A model generated the notes under the pieces. That model made no database searches and was not told where the DNA came from. It saw only the letters and a program-made list of their open reading frames with translations. DNA of 64,000 nucleotides from Euglena gracilis (Eukaryota; Euglenida; Euglenophyceae; Euglenales), in the NCBI GenBank assembly GCA_039621445.1, contig CP154954.1:56044838-56108837 (forward strand), in the 5' to 3' direction. The translations under genes and the position numbers were made by a program. The first letter of the stretch is position 1. Each line of letters begins with the position of its first letter. Positions 24,023 through 34,945 of this stretch are shown piece after piece.

Positions 24023-24539
24023 TGATAGTTCCCCCCCCCCACGGAGTCGAAAACTAGGGGGGGGGGAACTTTCGACCGGTTTGGCCTCCCAGGTCATCTA
24101 ACCAACCCGCTTGGGAGGGAGAGGGGGACGAGCTTGATGTAGATGATGGCCTGGACACTAAGCGTCATGACGACGCTCCGGCCGAGGTTGTTGATGCCAT
24201 AGCTGAGGCTACTTGTTAAGCTTGGTACTTGCTACTGGTGGGATCACAAGTTTTTCACAAGCTTACCTTTCACCCCCCTCCTCAAAAGTACCAGTTTTTA
24301 GGAAGGAAAATTTTGAGATTTTTTGCGAAAAAAAGGTTTTTTTCCACCAAAAATCATGTGTTTTTGGGTTTTATTTTTCGAAAACCTTTTCTGGCCTAAA
24401 TCCCCGTTTTCCCGAAATCGATGAAAATGCTGTGGTAGGTGGGGGGGGGGTCGACCCACCCCCCACCTTCCGGTTCTTCCGGCGCAATCATATGGTGCTG
24501 CCGTGAAATATGTTGAAGGAATGTTCATCCACCCGAAAA

Positions 24540-24870
24540 AAAAATTGTCTCGTCTTGCGCAGCACTTCTGGTTCCGTGGATCGCGGTTACTACGGCTCGC
24601 TGTTGACTCATCCGCCGGCGTGGATGTTGTGATTAAACCCGGCGAGCGCAGCCGTCGAGTGTAATAAAAACCGACAAGGCTGCGCCGTGCGGTCTGTGCC
24701 CTATATAATTTTTGAATGCACTAAAAAAAAAGGAGGAGGCGCACCAGCCGCGGCCAGCCACGGCCAGCCGCGGCTGGCCGTGGCTGGTGGCTGGGAGAAA
24801 AGAGGAGGAGGAGGTCTGGCTCGTGGCTGGTGAAAAAAAGAGGAGGAGGAGGTCTTGTAACGCCGTGGCC
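24540..24870. repeat. GGCTGGCC/GGAGGAGG repeat block
   Basis: The same word mix (GGCCAGCCGCGGCTGGCC, GAGGAGGAGG) as the loop of the foldback element at 21893-22170. Here it is not flanked by the arms. Confidence 0.7.
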
Positions 24871-24899
24871 TGATTTACGAAAGGACAGTTCACATTTTT

Positions 24900-26240
24900 C
24901 TCTTACCCAGGCGTCGCTTTGCGATGTCTACTCCTTGGCAGCTCGCTGCTGCTGGGGATTTCACTATCAACTGCTTCGCGGACAGTTTCGCTACTGTAAT
25001 TGTAAATTACTCTCACCTCCTCTTCACAGTTTTGGTATATTCGTTGATTGGCAGTGCACATTACGTGCTTTGCCTGTGGCTGTGTCTTGGACAAGATTCT
25101 AACAAGAGGTAGGATATATCAAGGTTGGAACTATCAAGTTGGTTGGAGAAGTTCCAGTTCAAGGAGAAAAGTTACATTGGTAGCAGCAGGAGTACTACGA
25201 TCCTACGTACTTTCAAGTTGTGGTGGTTGCCAGCTGCTGGACAACCTCGACCTCGTGCAGAGCAGTTTTGGCTGTTTTGGCATTTGATGATGGGGGCCTT
25301 ATCTTTCAAGTTTTCAAGTTTGAGGACAACAAGTTCTGGGTGCAGAGTCGCCGGAGGAGGTAGAACGTTTTCTGTACTTCATTTTTACACCGTTGTACAT
25401 AGCGACAGTGTTACATTGCGACCTCCCCAGAAAGATTGTTGGAGAGAGATTTTGGAATTCAGATTCTGAAATTGATTTTGGCATTTGCATTGACCATTTC
25501 TGTTTGCAAGGTTGTTTTGGACTGTTCAATCTGCAGTTCTGAATTGCAAAGCCAAAACTGTGACAATTCCATTTGGATATTTGTTCACAACATCTCTCTC
25601 CAAGCCCTTGTTTCTTGCAAGTTTGTTTGTTTGAAACTGTGTTTCTGGACTTTGGAAGTCTGTCTGACAGAAAACTTGAAGTTTGTTGGTTTGATTGTTT
25701 GCTGTTTGATTGTTGGAAGTCTGTTTGGAAGATTGCCACACCAACACAAACGGATTTTGAGTGCCAACCAGCCCCCCCTGGACCAGCTGCTTGCCAAAAT
25801 CCCCCCATTGACCAGCCAACCCCCAGGATTTTGAGTGACAACAGCTGTTTTGGCAAGCAGTTGGTTGACAGATTGTCTGCAAGTCTGATCTGTGATTCTG
25901 TTTTGGAAGTCTGTTTGCCAGATTGTTTGATCAGAATTGTTGACAACTTTCTGCAAGTTTGTTTGCCAGCTTGTTTGTCAAAGTTCCAGTCAACTGTTTG
26001 TACCAAAGTGGTTTGCCAGTTTGTTTTCAACTGTTCAGCTCAAAAGTTTGAAAGTCTGTTTGCCAGTTTGGAGATCCAAATGACAGCCTGCCCCCCATTT
26101 GATTTTGAGTGCAGCCTGTCCCAGATTTTGAGTGACCCCGTGATTTTGAGTGCAAGCCTGACCCAGATTTTGAGCCTTTGTCTGCCAACCTGTTACACAG
26201 CCCACCTACTCAGAAAGTGATCGAACCAAAACGAAAAAAA
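24900..26240 (+). mobile_element. Probable leader/LTR region of the Ty3-type element
   Basis: About 1.3 kb directly upstream of the gag frame. From 25300 it is rich in TTTGCCAG, GTTTGTTTG and ATTTTGAGTG words in one orientation. No matching 3' LTR was found in the window, so the LTR limits cannot be set. Forward frames here resemble no protein. Confidence 0.4.
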
Positions 26241-28640
26241 ATGTCTGAAGCTGGTGACGTGTCGTTTGCACAGAAAATTGCTGAGCTTGAAGCCCGCCTC
26301 GCCTGACTTGAATTAAGCAGCCCACATGTTTCGCAACACTCAACCACCCAGTCACCCTTCGCCGCCCGACCTCCAAAGCTGATCGCCAGAAAGTCTGCTG
26401 ACACCTCCGACACTGAACGAAAGCCTGGTCTTGTGTCTCGTGTGCCTGGACTTGAATTACCAAAGTTTGATGGTTCGGATGCAGAATTTTGGCTTCGCTC
26501 ATTTTCAAGATGGATGCGCCTGACCGGTGTGGAAAGCCAGCCCGACAGCATTCAACTTGATTGGGCCATCGCCGCCTCAACCCCCAAAGTTTTGAGAGTC
26601 GTCGAACGGCTTGCCGAAGAAGTGGATGAATTTTCTGAATTTGTCGCCCGTCTGATGCAAGTATACCCGAAGGTTGAAAATGACATTTCGCTCCGAGCCC
26701 AACTTTCCAAGCTTCCCCGGTTGTCAAAAGAACCTTCCCCCGGTGAGCTTGAAGCCTTGTTTGTGGAAATGTCTGACATTTTGTCCCGGATGTCCCCTGA
26801 TGCCCTGAGTGAGCAAGAAACGCTTCTAATGCTTGTGTCCAAAATTCACCCCCTGCAATGGAAAGACATGAGAGCTGATGAACGCAACCGTGACAAATGT
26901 TCGACCTTTGGTTCCCTGAAAGAATTTTGGAGAAAGAAAGTCACCGACGATGCCCTGGAACGTTTTCTGCATTCCCAAGCCAAAGCCTTCGGTGGTGAGA
27001 AGTCTGCCAAAATCCACCTGATTGGGGAAAGTGAAGAGCCAAGTTCGACCAACCCTGGCAAAGGCAAGTCCAAGGGCAAAGGCAAAGGCAAAGGTTTCAA
27101 CCAACACAAACCCTCCGGCCGTGGACCCCCCGCAGACCGCAGCAACGAGCCAAATTTCAAGGCGAAAATAACCTGCAAATACTGCAAGCGTGTCGGCCAT
27201 TATGAGGATGCTTGTTGGACAAAAAAACGTGAGGACAAGAAGCGTCTGAATCAATCATCGCCTCAGCCGCCCCGTCCTGCCACACAGTCAAACTTGCCTG
27301 CCAATTCGCCCCCCAATTCTCGGGAAGACCCTGGAAAGAAGCGCAAATTCGAATCCATTTCATATCTGGGAAAACCAAGCACCACGTTGTATTTGGAAAC
27401 CAACATTGGTGGAAGAAATGTGTCGGCTGTTCTTGATACCGGGGCCACCACGTCTGCCATTTCAACCCGTTTCTCCCAAGGGCTTCCTGTCCAAAGAGAA
27501 AAGGCAGTCCCTGTCAAGATGGGCGATGGAACTGTTGTGTATTCGGAAGGTGTTGCTGAAACCACCCTGCATCTGGGGAACAACGACTTTCACCAAAAGC
27601 TGCTTGTCCTGAACACAACCGCGTTCGATGTTGTCCTTGGTATGGATTTCCTGAACCACCCCAAAGTTTCTCGAATCCTGTTTCGTCCTGCCCGTCTCGT
27701 CATTGGTGATGAGGCAATTCCCCTGCGTGAGGAAAAAGGACACATTTACTCCATGTATCGAATGTTTGCCACTGAAAGCTATCAGTTGCTACCCACTTTG
27801 CGAGCCAAAGCGCTGAATGATCTTGGAATTGAACCAACCAAAATCCGAGTGGACCTGTTTGCTTCACAAGGCAATGCCCATGAATTGCTCCACTGTTCGA
27901 AGGAAAACAGCGCATGGAAATATGACTGGTCAAAATTGATGGCCAATGAGTCTGAGTTTCTGTGGGCAAATCCGCCGTGGTCCAAACTGGAAAAGACATT
28001 GACCAAAATTGGGATGGACAGGGCCAAAGTGGTTCTTGTGACCCCTGACTGGAGTGGAGGTTCGAGCACAAATTGGAGAAGACTGTTGGACAGAATGACT
28101 GTTGATCAGATCAGTGTGCCTGATGAAAAGGTATTCATGCGCGAAAAAGATCAAAGGGTCCTGCCAAAACCCCAATGGGGGACTCTGATTTCTGTGGTGG
28201 ACGGCACCCGAATTCGTGTGTCTGAGCTTGACCCAAGACTTTTGGCACACCTCCATCGCAGATGCAAAAATCTTGGTCTGTCTGATCTGAAAGCCATTCA
28301 CAAACCAAAGGAGGTCTTTGTGGAAGTTGATGCCCAAGAGCCAAAACCGCCTGTTCCCTGCACACCATCAAAGCCCTGTGAGCCCAAACTGCCTGAACTC
28401 TCGCCAATTTCCCTGAAAGACGATTTTGAGCTTGATTCAACCTGGGATTTGGACTTGTTCATGGCTGAACTGACCCGTGAAGTGGACTCACAAATTTTCC
28501 AGATTGCCGAATTGCTCCAAGATGTTTCAACCGTTGTTCGACAATTCGCCAATGGGGGAGAGTGGTCCACCAAGGCCAAACCTTCTTCCCCGTTTCCCGC
28601 CCGCCGAAGTGATTTCCAACAAATTGCATCCCTATTCAAC
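26241..28640 (+). pseudogene. Ty3-type gag, protease and methyltransferase-like polyprotein (broken)
   Basis: ATG at 26241, in-frame TGA at 26304-26306, then an open frame to a frameshift near 28640-28710. Order: a gag-like helical part (PKFDGSDAEFWLRSFSRWMR); a Lys/Gly linker; a zinc knuckle CKYCKRVGHYEDACW near 27172-27216; a retropepsin with VLDTGATTSAIS near 27430 and VVLGMDFLNHPKV near 27630. Next, at about 27830-28190, comes VDLFAS...WANPPWSKLEKTL...VVLVTPDW, which resembles the adenine-methyltransferase-like domain that DIRS elements carry. Gag packages RNA; the protease cuts the polyprotein. The premature stop and frameshift make this copy inactive. Confidence 0.85.
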
Positions 28641-28699
28641 CCAAAGGAGCACACACATCTTCAAATGCAAGCAACCCAAAAGCAGTGGAAGGAATCTGA

Positions 28700-29695
28700 C
28701 ATTTGCATGGCGAGTTCAATCAAGAATTGGAGAAGCTGGACGCAGAGCCCACAATCAAATCGATTCTACAAGAATTTTCCGATGTTTTTGGAGAATTGCC
28801 ACCTCCTGGTACCTGCAAGAAACTGGTAACCATGGATCTGGAGCTAAAACCCGAATTTCAAGGTTCGACTGTTCGCGAAAAATGCTTTCCCATGCCGAAG
28901 CCTGATGTTTTGGAGATGGAAAGATAGGTTGAGGAACTTGTCAGCTCTGGATTGGTGGAATAATTCAAGGGTTCAGATTTTCCCAGATTCTGTTCTCGCT
29001 CATTCCTGGTGGAGAAGGACAAAGGCAAAGAGACCAAAATTGCGAAAACCAAACGACTTGTTGGTGAATACAGCAAGTTGAATTGCAAGACTGTCCCCCA
29101 CGTTGGTTTTCTGCCGGACCTTGAAGCCACTGTTGAAGGCCTGGCTGCCCTGCGTTACAAGTCAAAACTAGACATGCGCTCTGGATTTTGGCAGGTGGAG
29201 TTGACTCTCCGAGCCCAGGAGTTGACTGCCTTTATTTTGCCAAATGGACGCGTGTACAAATGGAGGGTGATGCCTTTTGGTTTGAGCAATGCCCCTGGAG
29301 TGTTCCAAGAGCTAATGAACAAAGTCATCGATGACTTTCGACGCAGACCCAAAGCCAAGGAACTCCTGGAGCAAGGATCTGTGGTTGCCGCCTTCTTTGA
29401 TGACGTTGGAATTGGAACCCACACGTTGGAACAACACCATGAGATTTTGAGAGAGTTTTTCGAAGTCGCCCGACAAGATCACCTCAGAATCAAACTTAGC
29501 AGTCTGGAGTACCTCGGATATCAACTGGAAAATTGCTGGTGGAAACCCTCGACAAAGAAAATTGAGGCTTTGCAGCGTGTCCAAGTGAAAGATCTCAAGT
29601 CCCTTCAACGTTTTCTCGGAGCCCTCAACTTCTATCGCCGCCACATCCCAAGGTTCTCTTTCACATCAGCCATTCTGACTGACCTGACTTTCAAG
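28700..29695 (+). pseudogene. Reverse transcriptase of the Ty3-type element (broken)
   Basis: The frame has shifted relative to the gag part. It begins with LLxEFxDVF-like text (ILQEFSDVFGELPPP), typical of the lead-in to Ty3/gypsy RT. In-frame stops TAG 28925-28927 and TAA 28961-28963 follow. Then come the RT motifs LDMRSGFWQVEL, VMPFGLSNAPGVFQELMN, FFDDVGIGT (active-site DD kept; Y-x-DD reads FFDD) and LRFLG-type thumb text FLGALNFYRRHIPRFS. The frame breaks off after ILTDL, where a 3.5-kb insertion begins. The RT would copy element RNA into DNA. Confidence 0.85.
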
Positions 29696-29794
29696 GAAAC
29701 ATTCTCCCTCGTCATCGTGGGTTGCCACACGTTGAGGGGAGGCACAAAGTTTGAGCTGGAGGTAGCATCCGGGTTGGGTCCCATCTCCTCCTCG

Positions 29795-30560
29795 TCATCG
29801 GACTTGGGAGAAGGATCTGCACTCAATTATTTCCTTGTCAACCCAAATAACCCCACCGGCAAGGAAGCCGAACGACCTCGGAACCAGGAGGTAGCAATGG
29901 CCAAACGCCGGAATAACATGCCATCTTTCATGCAGGTCACTTTTTGGGAAAACAAAACGAGAAACATGGCATGTATTGGCTGGCTCATACAACACACGCC
30001 TTTTCAAAGAAAAGTTCACAAAATGCATCAGAACATGAAGGCGCCTTTGTAACTCACAGCCCCCGTCCACGCCCTTTCCTCTCCACACATGTTGCATGAT
30101 TGCAAAAGGCCACAAATGTGCGAACACGTGTTCGATCCGCGCACGGAAAAAGGAATGCACCCGATTGTAATGCTCCTTTCTTGGTCCCATGGGCTTATTT
30201 GGTGGCTTCCAAAATGGTGCGACCAACCGGTAATTTCCACTATATGCACCATCTGCCAATCCGAGCTCTCTTCCAACAAAAGTCTTTGGGCCCCACCTTT
30301 TCCACAAAGTTGAGTCAGCACGGGTGCCTGGATGTGGACCAGAAAAGAACAAAATTCTGCCCATTGCATTGCACGCCACTTGCATTTTGAACACCGGTCC
30401 CGCATACTTGGGCTGAAAAGTTTCAGGAAGGCTGCCTGAGAAACATGCCACTGGCACGGTGTAGCGCCAAAGATGAACCCTTCCCCTTAGGGTCATCCTT
30501 GGTTGACAAAGAATGAAACATACCATCCCCCCCCCCATTATGTACCTCCCCCCGGGAGGC
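29795..30560 (-). pseudogene. PIF/Harbinger-like (DDE_Tnp_4) transposase fragment
   Basis: The minus-strand frame has GPHPGTRADSTLWKRWG, then LADGAYSGNYRLVAPF with the second Asp, then NRVHSFFRARIEHVFAHLWP with the catalytic Glu. This is the spacing of the DDE_Tnp_4 endonuclease of PIF/Harbinger elements: PGxxxD, xDxGY, N..R..xE..F...K/W. The upstream helix-turn-helix part is missing and the N-terminal part of the frame runs into a C/G-run hairpin, so it is a partial copy. No MYB-like partner gene is visible. Confidence 0.75.
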
Positions 30561-30890
30561 CGAAATTGGGGGGGAGGTACATAATGGGGGGGAGGTACAC
30601 AATGGGGGGGGTACCCAGGTCCCATTCCCAGACCCGACCGAACAGCCCAAAAGGGGTCATTTTTGGCAACTTTTTGGATGTTTGCAATAAATGGTCAATT
30701 TTTAGCACATTTGCCAAATATCACTTTTTGAAAACGTCCCAAAAACGTCGATTTTTGAGCATTTTTTGGGAAATTCTTTAGAAAAAGTGTTATGACAGTG
30801 AGCTACCATTCCCCCCCCCCCATTATGTACCTCCCCCCCAGGGGGTACATAATGGGGGGGGGGTACATAATGGGGGGGGGGATGGTAGTA
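30525..30890. repeat. C-run hairpins with core ATTATGTACC
   Basis: CCCCATTATGTACCTCCCC pairs with GGGGAGGTACATAATGGGG at 30528-30615, and again at 30810-30890. Confidence 0.85.
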
Positions 30891-31469
30891 GGGGAAGTGA
30901 GTGCAGTGGTTTAGAGGTGAGAGGCGGTCATCCCACTGGACGTCATTGACCACGTTCATCAGGTATGAGAATCCCTCCTGTATCATCACCCTTGCCGTGG
31001 TGCTTGGGAGTTGTAGAACACGGCTAAGTTGATCACAGGTGGAGCATGGAAATGTGGCACAGGGACACGCGCTCCTCTCTTCCCACCTTCCCACCTTCCC
31101 ACCTACCCAACCAACGATTGTCACAAAATATTTGCATGTGAAGTGGAAAATTCCCATTCGTCCTGGGGGTCTTATTTTTGGGGATGTCTATTTTTGGATT
31201 TTGCTGAAAATCGCCAGGGGGGGTCTTATTTGGGGGGGGGTCTTATTTTTTGGGGGGTATTATTTTTGGGGGAGGGGTTTAGAGACACTTGACACTTCCT
31301 TGCTACCATTCCAGGCCAGGTCCCATCTTCAATGAAACAACCACAGCCAAAAGGTGCTTGCGTTCCTTTAAAGGACCTCCATTGTACTTCATCCAAAGTT
31401 GCTCGCAAACTTCTGGCGAGAACCCTGAGAGGGGAGGTTGCACAAAAAAAAATGAAATGAAGCAACTGT

Positions 31470-32325
31470 TACCTGTTTGCGAGATGACCTCACGCTCAGT
31501 GCCTCCACACTCAGGGATGGCATTTTTTTGGTTTTTTCGAAAAAAAACCAAAAACTGTGTTTTTTTGTTTCAAAAAAACCACCGTCGGTTTTTTTGGATT
31601 ACGAATCGCGGTGTCTGGTTATATCTTTATGTATCCTGATGCGTATCGAGGACCCTGTGTGGCGGTGCTTCGGACCGAAGATTTCCAAGGCCGGCAAGAA
31701 GTGTTATGTTCGCATGTGCAAAGTATGTGGAGCCGAAGTGTCTCTTGTCACTCTGCGCGCCAAAGCACATGCTGATGGTTGTGTGGAGCTTAAAAAGATG
31801 AAGCTATGGTCAGTGGCAGGTCCCAGAAGTTGCAGTTCATCAATGGACAGGCACGCAGTGGACTGGACTGGACTGCAGGTGTGCATGACTTTGCACCTCA
31901 GCATTAAGCATTGTTATCTGCCAGGCATTGCAACAGACGGAGCTTCAAATATGGAATCCATGAGGAATCTCATTTCAGAAAAAGTGAAAGGTTTGTTGGA
32001 TAAAATTTACTTTGCCAGTCGATTTCTTTCATCAGGAATGCAAAGTTGGATTTGTCAAGCACATGCATTACACCCGTTGGTGTCAGACTATTTGAAGGAC
32101 AAGGGAAGAGACAAAGTGGTGAGTTCAGTCGTAACTGGTGTGTTGTTGGTTGCCAACCGTAATTGTTTTTTGTTTGGTTCAGTGCTGAAAGACCGGTTCT
32201 TCCCTGTGCTACACAGTGGACAAGCCAGAGGGACACGTTACTTTACCACAATCGGGAATGGTCCCACTCAGGCTTCTTCTGCTTGCTTTTTTGCACAAAG
32301 TTTTGCAGAAAGGGAATTTTTGTGA
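31470..32325 (+). pseudogene. hAT-like transposase fragment with BED-like zinc finger
   Basis: The frame from about 31640 to 32110 gives CFGPKISKAGKKCYVRMCKV and then CGAEV...HADGC, which resembles a BED finger (CxxC...HxxxxC). It goes on to GIATDGASNMESMRNLISEK and WICQAHALHPLVSDYL. The (T/V)DxASNM and C-x-AH-x-L pairs are typical of hAT-family catalytic domains. The first 50 codons are an A/T palindrome read through by chance, and the C-terminal dimerisation part is missing. Inactive fragment. Confidence 0.6.
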
Positions 32326-32735
32326 AGGGGGCAGATTTTTTTCCATTTATGGGGGGGGCTGACTTTTTAAATATATAGGGGGGGGCTGACTTTCTAAATT
32401 TAGGGCGGGGGCTGACTTTTTTAATTTAGGGTGGGGGCTGACCTTTTTTTGTTTACGGGGGGGGGGTTGACTTTTTTAATTTGGGGGGGGGGGGCTGACT
32501 TTTTTTTGTTTACGGGGGGGGTTGACTTTTTTTGTTTACGGGGGGGGCTGACTTTTTCAATATGGGGGGGGGCTGACTTTTTCTTGTTTACGGGGGGGCT
32601 GACTTTTTTAATTTAGGGGGGGGGCTGACTTTTTTTGTTTGGGGGGGGGCTGACTTTTTTAATTTTAGGGGGGGGGCTGACTTTTTTTTGTTTTCGGGGG
32701 GGGCTGACTTTTTTTTTTGTTTACGGGGGATTTTC
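32325..32735 (+). repeat. G-rich minisatellite, GGGGGGCTGACTTTTTT
   Basis: About 13 imperfect units of 25-35 bases, alternating TTTGTTTACGGGGGG and TTTAATTTAGGGGGG with GCTGACTTT. Strong strand asymmetry: all G on the plus strand. Confidence 0.95.
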
Positions 32736-33207
32736 AGGGTTGGCGTTTTTTTTGTTTTTTTAAAAAAAAAACAAAAAAAAACGTGTTTTTTTTAAAAAAA
32801 ACGCAATAAAAAATATTTTTTTTGAAAATGCAAAATTCTTGTGTTTTTTTTTTTGAAAATCGCCCTTTCGGGGGAAAAGTCGAAAACATCTTCGAGGGAG
32901 ATGAACGAGAAAATGACATTTTTTTACATTCTTTTTTTTAATTGATGCCATAAATCTCCATCCAAAAAAAAAAAAAAACCTACCAAGTGAATCAAGGCAT
33001 GGCACATTTGAAAGGCCGCTGTATTTCATAGGGTTCACTCCTCGTTGTCCGATTGCTCGTCGCAACCGAACGCATTGAAACAGCGGTAAAGGAAAGTGAG
33101 CTTGTTCGCCTTGTCAACTGACAGGCGAGAACGCAGTTTACCATACACGTGTGATGAAATGCAACAATTCCTTTTCTTGAACCTCCCAGAGCACTCTTTT
33201 GTTTGAT

Positions 33208-33985
33208 GAAGCTACCAAGTGACTTGGTAGCTTGTCCACCAAAAAGGGTGTTCCGTTCAAATGGACCGATGAACATCAATCTGCTTTTGAGACCTTGAAA
33301 ACGAAACTTGCCGATGTCAGAAATTTGGGAGTCCCCAACAGTGATGGAGAAATTCTGATTGTCACTGACGCCTCTGATGTTGGTGGCGGTGCAAGCCTCT
33401 ACCAATGGCAAAAGTTGAGCAAAGACAAAACTGAGTCATTTGGTGCTGTGATCGGAGTCAACCGTGATGGAACCCTGAAACACACCCACACTGAAAGCGA
33501 AGTTCTCGTGCCGCTCGGTCATTTTAATTGGAAATGGTCGCCCGCACGCCAAAATTACGCTACCTACGAACAAGAATTGCTGGGTGGGGTGTTGGGCATT
33601 GCGTCTCAACGCCGAATCCTCTCACACCTGCCCATTGTCTGGCTGTGCGACCAAGCTGCCGTTTCGTACTTTGTTCGCGGGAACCCCCCTGAGAATGCCC
33701 GACTGAAACGCTGGTGGGTTTTCCTGTCCCAGTTCCGACTCCACATCCATCACATCCCTGGTGCCAAGAATGAACTCTCCCGTGACAACTTTTGTGAACT
33801 TTTCCAAGCTGACAGTAAGGACATCCAGCTTGATCTGAGAATGGAGGCTTTGGAACAAATGAAGGACCTTTGCGCCCAGGACTATCAAGAGGAGTATGCA
33901 CAAGTTTGGGGGAGAATCCAACCTCACAGTGCAACCCTGATTGACGGAACCATGTTTTACCGCGACGAGAACAAATTGTGGAATG
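33208..33985 (+). pseudogene. RNase H part of the Ty3-type element
   Basis: The frame resumes the split polyprotein: STKKGVPFKWTDEHQSAF, then the RNase H Asp in ILIVTDASDVGGGASLY, the Glu in NYATYEQELLGGVLGI, the next Asp in IVWLCDQAAVSYF, and HHIPGAKNELSRDNF with the last Asp. All four catalytic acids are present. It runs to DGTMFYRDENKLW, the usual lead-in to the integrase zinc finger, and then stops matching. No integrase is found, so the element is 3'-truncated. Confidence 0.85.
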
Positions 33986-33998
33986 AAAAGAAGCTTGA

Positions 33999-34030
33999 CA
34001 ATACGAGAAACAATAATGTTTCTCGTATTG
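33999..34030. repeat. Perfect 14-bp hairpin at the 3' break of the retroelement
   Basis: CAATACGAGAAACA, loop ATAA, TGTTTCTCGTATTG. It lies 14 bases after the last recognisable retroelement codon. Confidence 0.9.
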
Positions 34031-34145
34031 CCACTGCAATGGAGTCAACCTTCTTCCTTTTTTCCCCAAATGTAGGTGAGATGCATTTTGAGATGCTCCC
34101 TGTCCCTTTTTTGTGCCTTTTGAATCACTTTCAAGTTGGGCTTTG

Positions 34146-34480
34146 ATTGTAAAAAGGGAATACCATCGAAATGGCGGAAGGTTGGAAACGAGTGTCCCCG
34201 GAAGAGCTCCGGCGTTTATTGTCATCTGACCTGTGATTGTCTCCCTCGCAACCCATTTGCACTGCAAGGAGGTTTGCAATCAATGGGCAGCGATTTGTGC
34301 CTCCCATGTTCTCACCGAGTCCACCCACAAGGTCCCCGAAACTGCCATTTGCCCCCCGTGACCCCCCCCCGTGACCCCCCCCCGTGCCCCCCCCCCCCCG
34401 TGACCCGCGCCACCCCCGGAGGTTAGGCAGGGGGGGGGGGCTGTGGACCCCCCCGGTGAAGTTCACCGGTGAACATTCAC
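34146..34480. other. Interval between retroelements, with CCCCCGTGACC repeats
   Basis: Ordinary DNA to 34330, then CCCCCCGTGACCC words repeated to 34420. Similar CCCCGTGACCC runs lie at 59405-59465 and 19140-19200 (CCCCGCGTCC). No gene. Confidence 0.5.
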
Positions 34481-34800
34481 CGGGGGGGGGGGGTACTTTC
34501 GGCGGTGAAGTTCACCGGTGAAGTTCACCGGTGAACTTCACCGTTTTGATGGTTGGGGGTGAAATTTTCATTGGTAAAATTTTGCTCCTTTCCTCTCAAA
34601 ATGGTCATTTTGAGGTTGATGCTTCATGGAATTTTATCGAAATTTCCGAAAACTTGCCCAAAATGCCATTTTTGGCCATTTTTGGGCAAAAAAGTGCTCT
34701 CTCGGTGAACTTCACCAGGTTAGGCAGAGGGGGGGGAGGGTGTCCGGGACCCCCCGGTGAACTTTCAAACGGTGAACTTCACCATAGGAGCTTTGGCAGG
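34480..34800 (+). repeat. Family B, single copy of the foldback arm
   Basis: The same sequence as the left arm of the foldback element at 21538-21893, including GATGGTTGGGGGTGAAATTTTC and the closing GGTGAACTTCACCATA, but with no inverted partner. Confidence 0.85.
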
Positions 34801-34945
34801 GGGGGGGGAGGGGGGGTCCCGAGGTCAGTTTTTTTTGCATTTTTTTGGCACTTTTTGCTGTACTGTCTCAACACAGGGGGGGGGGAGGGTCCTGGGGTCC
34901 CAACTGTACTGCCAACCCCCCCCTCAAAAATTGGTGTACTTGGAG
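34790..34945 (+). repeat. GGAGCTTTGGCAGGGG repeat, uninterrupted copy
   Basis: This block reads through GGGTCCTGGGGTCCCAACTG without a break. The copy at 57735-59050 is split at the TCCTGGGG word by the 57846-58788 insertion. Confidence 0.85.

Larger units (their letters stand above)
29696..33207. mobile_element. Composite insertion splitting RT from RNase H
   Basis: The protein text stops at ILTDL at about 29690 and resumes at STKKGVPFKWTDEHQ at about 33235, exactly where Ty3/gypsy proteins are continuous. The 3.5 kb between holds a Harbinger-like transposase, C/G-run hairpins, a hAT-like transposase piece, a G-rich minisatellite and an A/T palindrome. A clean target duplication could not be read; GCTACCAAG...CTTGGTAGC lies at the right edge. 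Confidence 0.75.
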
